NCBI GenBank assembly: GCA_045837725.1
Contig: JBEWZL010000084.1
Span: forward strand, 248,001-312,000
Reading direction: 5' to 3'
Source of the DNA: Vermamoeba vermiformis
Taxonomy: Eukaryota; Tubulinea; Echinamoebida
Length of the DNA stretch: 64,000 nucleotides
Made by a program: the position numbers and the translations under genes. Positions within the stretch are counted from its first letter, which is position 1, and every line of letters begins with the position of its first letter. The notes under the pieces are model-generated. The model was not told where the DNA came from. It worked only from the letters and a program-made list of their open reading frames with translations, and did not search any database. Below are positions 52,427 through 61,938 of the stretch, one piece after another.

Positions 52427-55400
52427 TTGTCTTCAGTCGAAGTTTTTGATCCACAAACGAACACTATCAGCACTTTCGAGTTACCCGTCGCAAGGAGAAA
52501 TATTTTCAGCACGAAGATTGACTCGTTAGTTCTATTTGTGGGAGGAATAGAAATATCACGTGGCATGCAGCGAAATTACAACAAAATTGATGTCTACGAT
52601 ACAAATACGCAATTGATATGGACAATTGATGTGCCCAGTGTGCACATCCCTTCGGCGAGAATAGAAGTAGTGGGAACAAAGCTAGTTTTTAGTCAACCGT
52701 ATTCATTGGCCGTCACTATATTCGATATATTAACGAATACGACAACCCAAGTGCCGTCTCCGCAAAACAACGGATTTCGGCCTGAGGCAACGGCTTCAAA
52801 CGGAACTCATGTTTTCTTTGTTCAAAACGCTGCTACGAACTCAATGTACATCCTCGACGTGGCGACCAATCAATGGACACCGTTCAATGTGAACATTCAG
52901 ATCCAACAACAAGTGACGATTTTCATGACAATGATCAGTCCTCAAATTCTCGTCATTATTGAACCGAGAAGATTGACACGAATAGATATGAACTTCCAAA
53001 TTCCTAGAATTCGAGTTCTGAACTTTAATGGCGTGCGCACTTCACACACAGTGTCCGGAGACAGATTGTACTTGCTCAACAGAAATTCTATTATTGTTTA
53101 TACTGCCAACGGCAATTTAGTCGAGTACGCGTTAGGAAGTACATTCCCCAACGAAGCAACAGATTCAGTTATTTATAACAACATACTCTACGTATCATCA
53201 ACATCGACCTTTGGCGTTCCATCTGGCACCAGATTCAATTTGGACATGTTATTTCAGCCAGTGCCAGTCACGTGGGACTCGTATTACAGCCAATCACTAT
53301 TCGCCGAAAGAGGATATATATTCTACCTAGTCAATACGAAGATAATGCACGTCCACTTGCGAACTCAACAATCTGGCGAGATAGAGCACCCTGATATTGC
53401 TTACTACGTTCACTACAGGAGAGCAGTCGTCGGCAACAAATTGTTGATCACGCTCGAACAAGTCTACGGAATATTCAATTTTGAAACGGAGACTTGGTCA
53501 ATTTATTCCTTGCCTTATCGACTACAGTATCATGTGCCGTTGGTTTCTGGCCGATACGTTTTATTCAGCCACCGTTTATACCAAGAATTGCCGTTATTTG
53601 ACATCGAGTTAAATCAATGGAGCATAATTCAAGTGAATACAAGTTCAACACAAAAGCTTATCACCGGTGACAGAATAGTGACACTTGCCAATCTTGAAGG
53701 CATCGGAATCTACGATATACCTTCAAAACAATGGACTCAAGTGTTAGAAGGCGACTTTCTAATTGACAAACCAGCGATAGTTTTTGGCTCAAAAATAGTT
53801 TTTCCTGCACTATCTGTCAGAGACCTTTCAAGAAAGCTCGTTTGCATTTACGACATTGATACGAAGGATATTAATTGCGTGCAGTCTCCAGCATCATTTT
53901 TTTGGAAGGAACACGCCCAGAAAGTACGAGACTACGTCGTTTTCAATAGCCAAAGAACAGTCAATCGGTATACTATACAAAGCTTTTATGCGCTGAATGT
54001 TGTATCACTCGAATGGACTTCTTTTGATTTGCCGCCAATATTGGAAGAATATCGATCGATGCAAGTGGCCGTGCAACAAGATGTCATTTATGTATCTCAA
54101 GTTGGTAGAATTGACGCAATTGATATGACAACTTTGACACTATTTTCTCTCAACGTACCAATGGGACAACCAAAAGCAATAGCGTCATACGGCAGCAAAG
54201 TTATTTTTATCAGCGAGTCAACGAATAATCAAGGACAAATAGCAGTTTTGTTTGAAGCATCGCAGAGGACTTGGACGAGTATAATCGTTAATGCAAGAAA
54301 CGATATTCTGGTGACACAAAATTTTATTGCGACGTACGTCCATAACGGCTTTAATTCAATGGAGTTCCCAGCAATGCTGAACAGAATAACCAACGAAGAA
54401 AGATTCGTCGGACAGTCCGTGGAATTTACGGTCAATACTGTTGGCATTGGACTGACATCACAGTGGATTTACGGAACTAGATCACGTCTTGCCAATGGGC
54501 CTTCATTGTCACTGACCAACTTGACCGAACAAAATGCCGGAACTTATGTCATTCAGATCACGGACAAATGTCAAAATGTCATGCGCCAGGCAGCGACTCT
54601 CCAAGTTCACGGCGCTCCGTCATTTGCAGAAGATCTAACTGAATCGATTATGCTGTGCGACACAGCTTCGCAGCTCCGAGCCAATGTCGTCGGCAAACTG
54701 ACTCAAGTTCAATGGGAGCTCGACAATCAGCTGTTAGAGGTCACGGACCGAGCCTACTTGAACGTGTCCAAGGATAAGCTCTCGTTGACGTGTAACTCCG
54801 AGCATCGCCTTTGTGCCATCGCCAGCAACCCTGCAGGCCAAGCGCGCAGTTGCTCAACAGTTCAGCTCCGATCACTTGACTCCATTTTCGATGGACCTCG
54901 CCCAGCGTCAGCCCAAGCGACCTACTTCACGGACTCTGTTGTTGATCTTGTTGTAGACTTGCTTCACGAAGATTGCACCGGGCACGTGTGGCTTTTGAAC
55001 GGAAGAGAAGTTGGCGAGCAGCAGCCAAGAAGCAGCGCACTCTCAGTGACAATTTCACAATTGGTGACAGCCAACGAGTACAAAGTTCGCGCCTTTTGTG
55101 GCAACAGCGAGCTTGAATCAAGTGTCTTCGCATTTGAGGCAGCACGAGTCTCGTCTCTCACGCCTGAAGGTGTTGCAGGAATAGTAGTTGGTGCATTTGT
55201 GTTGCTCGTTGGAGCTATTGTGACGGGCATACTTGTTCAACGACGTCTCAAGAGGAGCAAGCAACACGAGATCGAGTTAGAGAACTTGCTCAATGAAGCC
55301 AAATCCGAGAACTACAAGCCCAAAGACGGAGTTTCGATCATTCATACAACGACTTGGGAGTGGTCCCCTAGCGATGGGTACACGTACCGACCAATCGACA

Positions 55401-56607
55401 ACTTCCCGTGCGACATTGACACGTCACTGTTGAAGTATTCGTTGAAGCACGCAGTTGATATTGACGTGTGGATTCAAGGCGACATCGTTTTTTCACCGAA
55501 AGAGAAGAGCAGTGCAAAAGGCAAGCAAGAAAGACTTTTGAACGGGCTTCAAATTGACGTGTACGTGCCACAATCTCCCAAGTACGAGATCAAAGTAGAG
55601 CCTGCAAATTTCACCCTTCAAAGCAACAAACAAGTGCGAGTAACAGTGTCATCGATGATGCGAATGACAGCGAAGAGCAACGTCTGTTTGATCGTCGTTT
55701 GTGAACGGCAAATGATTTATTCGGTCCTCGAGTTCAAGATTGAAAGCAAGCCGTCAATGTGGATCGATATTGAAGAGATCAAAATGACAGGAGATTTCCT
55801 TGGTGGAGGAGGGTATGTCAAAAGTGACACGTGTCAAATCCGTATTAACTTTTTTCCGGTAGATTTGGAGCTGTAACGAGAGGTGTTTATCGAGGACAAG
55901 ACGTAGCTGTCAAAAAGCTACTATTGCAACACATGCTTGATGATGTCTTGCACGAATTCGAACATGAAATAACACTAATGAAGAGCTTGCATCATCCGAA
56001 CATCGTACAATTTGTTGGTGCTTCAAGCGTTCATGAAAACTTGGCCATCATTATCGAGTACGCACCTCTTGGCAGTCTCGCCAGCGTCATGAAAAAGCAA
56101 AAATTGTCGTTCTCGATGAAAACTACAGCGTTATTTGAGACTGCCAAGGCACTCCAGTTCTTGCACGCGAACGGAATAATTCATCGTGACATCAAGCCTC
56201 AAAACATTCTCGTCTTTTCACTCGAACAAAGAACGCCGGTGCACGTTAAACTGACTGATTTTGGCACCGCAAGGTTCATCACAGAGAACGCGACAAATGT
56301 CACAAAGAACGTCGGAACATTTGCGTACATGGCGCCAGAATCGCTCGGAAAGAACCCACGCATTGATAAGAGCGCAGATGTATACAGTTTTGCTATATTA
56401 ATGTGGGAAGTGCTTTACGAACAGCTTCCGTTCGAGGAATTTCAGTGGCAATCAGATCTCGAAAAACACGTGCTTGAAGGAAAGCGACTGCAGTTGGATC
56501 CGCTACCGAACGACCAGCTAGTGAGGCTTATAGAAGAATGTTGGCATCCAGACCCATCACAAAGGCCTTCTATGACTGCTGTAGCTCAGCGACTTGCAGA
56601 TCTGTAA
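52427..56607 (+). CDS. Receptor-like protein kinase: kelch-like propeller, Ig-like domain, membrane helix, MSP-like domain, TKL-type kinase
   Basis: At least 1,370 residues; exons up to 55812 and 55863-56607. The ectodomain starts with kelch-like units (VEVFDPQTNTISTF, IDVYDTNTQLIWTI, MYILDVATNQWTPF, FDIELNQWSIIQ). Around residue 650-720 is an Ig-like domain (VGQSVEFTV, QWIYG, SLTNLTEQNAGTYVIQI). One membrane helix follows (GIVVGAFVLLVGAIVTGILV) then QRRLKRSK. A beta-rich cytosolic segment (YEIKVEPANFTLQSNKQVRV) resembles MSP/ASH domains. The kinase has GGGGFGAV split by a 50-nt intron, VAVKK, HRDIKPQNIL, DFGTAR, GTFAYMAPESL and DVYSFAILMWEV, so it looks active, TKL-like. Signal peptide and N-terminus are not found (see preceding entry). 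Presumably an environmental or cell-contact receptor. Confidence 0.83.
55825..55836. repeat. Intronic CACGTG palindrome, 12 bp
   Basis: TGACACGTGTCA in the middle of the 50-nt intron (55813-55862) that splits the glycine loop of the receptor kinase. Confidence 0.75.
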
Positions 56608-56742
56608 AAATTTGCGGATTTGGATACGACTAAACAACCGACAATTTTGCTCCTTTTTATAGATTTGCTCAAACATAAAACAATAGTACGTATGAATGAC
56701 ATTGTAATACTAATGATTCTAATGAGATTTAGTTTGTACAGC

Positions 56743-58635
56743 ATGATCCGAACTAACTTCGAAGCGGATGTGGTGAATAACAAAAATCCATTTGACCTAA
56801 TTCCGAACGAAACAATCGAGTACCATATATTCACTAATATTCCGTTCAATAATTGGATTGTGGTGCTATCACTAGTGTGCAAACGATGGATGCAGATCAG
56901 CGCCAAAGCCACCGTCTCTCCTCGGCAAATTTCTTTTGAACAAGAGAATGGTTTTATCGTTCGCACGGCAGTTTTTGGAGTGGCTAGGTATAGGCCAACA
57001 ATATTGTATTTTGGAATTCCAGTGGAGCTACGGAATATTATGTTGATCGTTACTGCAGCCAATTGCATAGACACCCTGATATTACGTAAAATAATATTAA
57101 GAAATCAATATCATTCAATGGAACAAATCACTACCTTGTGCTTATCCGCTTGTGAAGGAGTGGCTGCAAGCGATATTTTCAAACTATTTCCCAATCTCAA
57201 ACGATTGCAAGTCAATTACATAAATATAAACGATGAAAGATTGAATCAATTGGATGAATTGGCACTTATCGACGTCGATCGAAAAGATTTGATAGAGATT
57301 TCTGATGCAATTACAATTCCAAAAATTACGATTGTTTACAGCAAAGTCCGCATGGTTGTTCAGCGCATTAATGGTGTCACTAAAGTGTACAATGGAGATG
57401 AAATTTCTTATGAGGACTATTTACGTTACTTTGGCGAGACTAAATTATCCCGAACGTTGCGGGAAAAAGAGTTCGAAGTTGCTGCTCAATTGTTGGACTC
57501 TCAAACGATCGAATATGATGCCTTCCTTCAGGAGTACTACAAGCGAGTGCATATATTTCCAGGAAAAATTCATTTTAATTCCTTGGTTTGCGATTATCAT
57601 AAGGCTTTATTTTATTGTGGTGGGGATGAGCCTTACTTAAATGCTTGGAAGTTGCTGGCTCGTACAAATAAAATCTCGGTACCTCATGTTTGGCTTAGAA
57701 TGATCGGTTTGGTGCATGAAAAGTGTTTTGACGAAGCACTGAACGAGTTCAAAAATTGGTCTGGCTACACGGATCCGAAAGAATGCGAGTCTGACGAAAT
57801 GAGGACGGCTTTTTTTGCACTAACTACAGCGCCATATATTACTGTTGATCATCTTAAGCAGCCTGGTGTAAATGAGCGAGCACGTGCAATTATGAACAAG
57901 ACGTACGACATCGCGAGTTACATTGAAACTACGGACCAATTCAAAAAGATCGTTTTCTTACGTGACGACTGGTCCGATGTTGTAACTGAAACATGTCGCA
58001 GAAATGAAGAGCTATTTTGGGCGATGGTCGATCAAGGCTGCAAAATACCTTTGAGCTACACTGTGGCCGGTGACTTTTCACTTAAAGTAATTGACAAGTT
58101 GATAGAAAGGAAACTGTTCACACCAGATGAAATTGCTTTCAAATGCACTCAAGCCCTTTTGAAAAAAGTTGTCCGAAAATATCGCATTGATATGACAATA
58201 GAAAAAAAAAATACATCGTTGTTCAATTATTGGATAAATCGTGGTGGCCACACGGAGGATTTCATACTTGAATATAAGCACCTGCTTAATCATTTTGACA
58301 GCAGTGGCAACAGTCCGTTATTGTTGCTATTGACGGTACAGTATCCGCGCATGGATTTGATAAAAACATTGTTAAATTATGGAGCGGATCCAACGAAACA
58401 TGATCCCCGTTCTTTGTCTCCGTTGGCTACTGTTATCACAAGTGAATGGTTACATATAGACCAGAAGTTAACAATAATCCAGTGGTTGGTGGATCACGGT
58501 GGATCCGTCAATGCTCCGTGCATGTATCAGGGTAGGATGTGCTCGCCCTTAATGATTGCTATTCTAAATGACAGCTATCGTCCTTTGCACGATCTACTCA
58601 TCTCACATGGGGCACTTGCGTTCTATCAGGACTGA
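56743..58635 (+). CDS. F-box/ankyrin-like protein, tandem copy A
   Basis: Single exon, 630 codons from ATG 56743. Other in-frame ATGs lie upstream (from 56692), but this one gives the same N-terminal length as copy B. F-box-like start: FDLIPNETIEYHIFTNIPFN then VVLSLVCKRWMQIS. The middle holds LRR-like traces (LFPNLKRLQVNYININDERL) and a helical region starting EDYLRYFGETKLSRTLREKE. The C-terminus has two or three degenerate ankyrin units (DSSGNSPLLLLL, NYGADPTKHDPRSLSPLATV, MCSPLMIAILND). Copy B follows 255 bp downstream on the same strand with the same layout, so the pair arose by tandem duplication. SCF adaptor role is an inference. Confidence 0.75.
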   Translation: MIRTNFEADVVNNKNPFDLIPNETIEYHIFTNIPFNNWIVVLSLVCKRWMQISAKATVSPRQISFEQENGFIVRTAVFGVARYRPTILYFGIPVELRNIMLIVTAANCIDTLILRKIILRNQYHSMEQITTLCLSACEGVAASDIFKLFPNLKRLQVNYININDERLNQLDELALIDVDRKDLIEISDAITIPKITIVYSKVRMVVQRINGVTKVYNGDEISYEDYLRYFGETKLSRTLREKEFEVAAQLLDSQTIEYDAFLQEYYKRVHIFPGKIHFNSLVCDYHKALFYCGGDEPYLNAWKLLARTNKISVPHVWLRMIGLVHEKCFDEALNEFKNWSGYTDPKECESDEMRTAFFALTTAPYITVDHLKQPGVNERARAIMNKTYDIASYIETTDQFKKIVFLRDDWSDVVTETCRRNEELFWAMVDQGCKIPLSYTVAGDFSLKVIDKLIERKLFTPDEIAFKCTQALLKKVVRKYRIDMTIEKKNTSLFNYWINRGGHTEDFILEYKHLLNHFDSSGNSPLLLLLTVQYPRMDLIKTLLNYGADPTKHDPRSLSPLATVITSEWLHIDQKLTIIQWLVDHGGSVNAPCMYQGRMCSPLMIAILNDSYRPLHDLLISHGALAFYQD

Positions 58636-58890
58636 ATAATTTGCGACCTTACAACAATGATCAATACATTACAAGAATACGGTTACTAACACTTTGCTTA
58701 ATAATAAATCTTATATACTATTTAAAATATAATTCTCTTGCTGATCGAGTAAAAACTTTTCGTTCAATCGATCTGAACGCGCAAATTTGCAGCTAAAAAA
58801 AACTGCAGTTTCGTTAGTTTCCTAAATTTATTTTAGCAACAAGATAACATTGGTAATAGCAGGCGATTAATAGACTACAAGTGCTCAACA

Positions 58891-60900
58891 ATGAGTAGCG
58901 AATTGGATGCGACAAACGACTATTTCTCATCCTTTGTTCCTGATGAGGTCTTGGAGCACAATATATTCAAGTATTTTATATTCAACAAATGTATTGCTGT
59001 ATTTAGCTTGGTGTGCAAACGATGGAAGAGGATCTGCGACCATTCGACTTTGGATCCGAAACAAATAACTTTGAGACTTGGCGAAACAATAGACGATGTC
59101 GGACAAATAATTATGATACTCAAAAAATATCAACCAACAATATTACATGCAAAAATGAATAACAAGAGTGAATTCAAGTTTATCGTTTCGCGGATGTGCG
59201 AGGCATCCAAGAGACTGAACACTTTGGTGCTTGAACTCCAAAATCCCGTGGAAATAGATACTTATGTTAAGCCAATGCAGCGAATAACGACATTAGCAAT
59301 TAGCACGACTTCAACAAACAAGAAATTTTGGTCGAATATTTTTAAGCTGTTCCCAAATTTAAAGCGTTTGCATCTGGAAAGCTCGAAATTGGCACAAATA
59401 TTCAAAGAACACCGAGAAGTATTTGAAAAATTGGAAGAACTGACGTTGGAGTTCGAAGCAATTATGTCATCATCAGAAGTTGAGTTAACGAATCCGGAAG
59501 TAACGCTGATTGAAACGGAAAGAGAGACTGTTAAGAAGAAACCAAAGATGTCTAATGAGTTTAAAAAGATGAAATTAACTTACGATGAATATTTCCGTTA
59601 CTTTGGCAAGACCAAGTTGTATTCAGCGTTGGAACGAAAAAAGTGTAAAAAGGCCGCTCGTCTTCTCGAACAGGAAACTTCAATGGAATACGAAAGAAAG
59701 TTGCACGAAGACTGCTTTGAATACGAGTATCCTACATCGATGAAAAAAGATCAATTTTCTTTGGATGCGTACTGCGCAACTTTCATGAAAAGTGAAGAGG
59801 CTTACAATACGCTCGTGGCTACGAACCAGATTACGGTGCCGGCCTACTTAAAGTTCAACGTGTTATTAAGCTTTTCTCGTACTGAGGAGGCCCTAGTCGA
59901 GTTTGGAAAGCTTGAAGAACACGAATTAGCGCTGGTCAAAAAAACATTTTTCCGAGAATTATTACCTAAGGTGACAAAGAAGGCTCTAAGGCGTAAATCC
60001 ATCATCAAGAACGTAAAGAAGATTGTTTTTTCTGGCGTCGATGACGTGGCAACTGCCAAAGATTTCAACAAGATCTCGGATCTGCGCGCCGATTGGTCAG
60101 ATCAAGTAGCAAACGCTTTTAACGCCGGAATATGCTGCGCAATGATAAAAAAAGGCTGCAAAATCGATGTTGAAAAAATGCATGAGCTATCGAGAATCGA
60201 GGACTTGGACATTAGCCCCGTCGTGGGCCTCGTTAAAAAGATGCATCCGTCAGAATTGGTCAATACTTTGCTTCGCATTGCTCCTAATTTAACTGGCATG
60301 ATAGTCATAACCGATGAACATAATATTTCGCTTACATTAGAAAAAGACGGAAAATCGTTGTTCAATATTTGGATCGGGTCGGGTGCTTTTTCAGTACTAG
60401 ATGTAGCTGACTATGCAGATCTCGTTAATCATATGGATAGCAAAGGCATAACACCACTTCATGCAGCACTAAAATACTCGAAGCATGAGCAGGTCTGGCC
60501 AATGGTCGTAAAGTTGCTGGAAGTCGGAGCAGATCCGAACAAATTTCGCGGAGACAAGCTATCGCCTTTAGCACTCGTACTTGATCGGCGTTTTGACTAT
60601 ATACACGAAGTCACTAATTTCATCAACCTACTTGTTGAATACGGCGTGGATGTGAATACGCCATGTTTATTCCAAGACTGGGTGCACCACGATCAGGTGA
60701 CTCGGATGTGCTCTCCATTGATGATTGCAGTATTGAATGCCACCCCGGTGGAGATCATAAGGCTACTTATAATATTAGGTGCTCGAATTGACTACGTGGA
60801 CGAGACAGGACGCACCATTTTGGAATGCGCTGCGTCGGTGCAGCGACTAGGCTTTCCGCGGGACTCGTGGTATCCAGAAGTATGTCAGTTATTGAAGTAG
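58891..60900 (+). CDS. F-box/ankyrin-like protein, tandem copy B
   Basis: Single exon, 669 codons. F-box: FVPDEVLEHNIFKYFIFNKC then VFSLVCKRWKRICDH. Shared with copy A in order: LFPNLKRLHLESS, YDEYFRYFGKTKLYSALERK, SDQVANAFNAGICCAMIKKG, SLFNIWIGSG, MDSKGITPLHAALK, VGADPNKFRGDKLSPLALVL and TRMCSPLMIAVLNATPVEII. It is longer at the C-terminus than copy A, with an extra ankyrin-like unit (DYVDETGRTILECAA). Divergence is high outside the motifs, so the duplication is not recent. Confidence 0.77.
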   Translation: MSSELDATNDYFSSFVPDEVLEHNIFKYFIFNKCIAVFSLVCKRWKRICDHSTLDPKQITLRLGETIDDVGQIIMILKKYQPTILHAKMNNKSEFKFIVSRMCEASKRLNTLVLELQNPVEIDTYVKPMQRITTLAISTTSTNKKFWSNIFKLFPNLKRLHLESSKLAQIFKEHREVFEKLEELTLEFEAIMSSSEVELTNPEVTLIETERETVKKKPKMSNEFKKMKLTYDEYFRYFGKTKLYSALERKKCKKAARLLEQETSMEYERKLHEDCFEYEYPTSMKKDQFSLDAYCATFMKSEEAYNTLVATNQITVPAYLKFNVLLSFSRTEEALVEFGKLEEHELALVKKTFFRELLPKVTKKALRRKSIIKNVKKIVFSGVDDVATAKDFNKISDLRADWSDQVANAFNAGICCAMIKKGCKIDVEKMHELSRIEDLDISPVVGLVKKMHPSELVNTLLRIAPNLTGMIVITDEHNISLTLEKDGKSLFNIWIGSGAFSVLDVADYADLVNHMDSKGITPLHAALKYSKHEQVWPMVVKLLEVGADPNKFRGDKLSPLALVLDRRFDYIHEVTNFINLLVEYGVDVNTPCLFQDWVHHDQVTRMCSPLMIAVLNATPVEIIRLLIILGARIDYVDETGRTILECAASVQRLGFPRDSWYPEVCQLLK

Positions 60901-60996
60901 AATAGGCAACTGTTTGTATAGAAATATTGTAGTCAATTATAATAAAAGTCAGCATAAATAACAGCTTACGTTAAAGTTCGAAAGTCACATCCACAA

Positions 60997-61542
60997 ATGA
61001 AGACAGCAATTGCCGTTGCTTTTATACTTTTAAATCTTACCTGGGTCCAATCCGACTGGATAATAGTTCAATCATGCCCTGGTGCACCTTACCGTGGAAT
61101 ACGTGCTCAAAATGGAAATTGCGCTCAGTTCGAAGACAGATGGCGCCAGATCAACTGCGACGCTGAAACAGTCAATTCTTACGTCTGTTCAGATTATAAA
61201 TGTCAAAACTGCACTATGGAATATTCTACTACGTTACATACCTGCGCTAAGCTGACAAACGCGACCTGCCAGAAAGATCAACCGGATCTTCGAGATTTGA
61301 TGGACAACAACTATTGGATGTCTACTAGACGACTTAACTGCAACTCAGAAATTATTTTTATGGAGGCAGTTGATCCTCAGTGTGCGATCGGGCCCTCAAC
61401 ATCGTTCTCGGCCAAGTGCTCAGGAGATCAAGCTATAATATTATACTCGAACCCTAATTGCAGCGGCACGCCTAATTTGTCGTATCCTATGGTGTTAAAT
61501 CAATGTGAGAACGGATGGGAAACATTGTGCAATCGAAATTAA
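60997..61542 (+). CDS. Cys-rich secreted protein
   Basis: 181 codons, single exon. Signal peptide MKTAIAVAFILLNLTWVQS. The mature protein has about 18 cysteines and several N-glycosylation sites (NCTM, NATC, NCSG). Pattern features are CPGAPYRGIRAQNGNCAQF, CSDYKCQNC, CSGDQAIILYSNPNCSGTP and a C-terminal CENGWETLC. Similar small Cys-rich secreted proteins with an A-x-C-S/x-NC-SGTP ending are common in amoebae; no function is assigned. Close upstream neighbour of ADCK1, but separated by about 400 bp and unrelated. Confidence 0.7.
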   Translation: MKTAIAVAFILLNLTWVQSDWIIVQSCPGAPYRGIRAQNGNCAQFEDRWRQINCDAETVNSYVCSDYKCQNCTMEYSTTLHTCAKLTNATCQKDQPDLRDLMDNNYWMSTRRLNCNSEIIFMEAVDPQCAIGPSTSFSAKCSGDQAIILYSNPNCSGTPNLSYPMVLNQCENGWETLCNRN

Positions 61543-61938
61543 AATAAAATGATGGCCAACTCGTTTAATTTTTAAAAAATCAAATAAATAATTCCACATT
61601 ACTTACAGCCAATAGGTTGCTAGAATCTTTCTCGCCTTTTCTGTTGCATCTTTGGATCTTTTTCAAAAAGTTTCTTTATTTGGCGTATCTCAGTAGGAGT
61701 AAGACGATGGTGATAATTGTGATATGAATATACGCAAGAGGTATGTGCTCATGAATGTCTTAAACAATTGAATCTCCGACTCCGTTTCTCCTGTCGCGTG
61801 GTATCGTGAGGACCTCATTGAGCTCAGAATCATTTATTATCGTTTTGTTTGTTCGTATAACACATATACGTCATTATTTACATGACGATCAAAAGGTAGA
61901 CTGCAAACCAAGGTTACTTCAGTTTTTGATCTCACGAG
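61543..61938. other. Intergenic region upstream of ADCK1
   Basis: No coding sequence or repeat recognised; 3' UTR of the secreted protein gene and the ADCK1 promoter. Confidence 0.45.
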
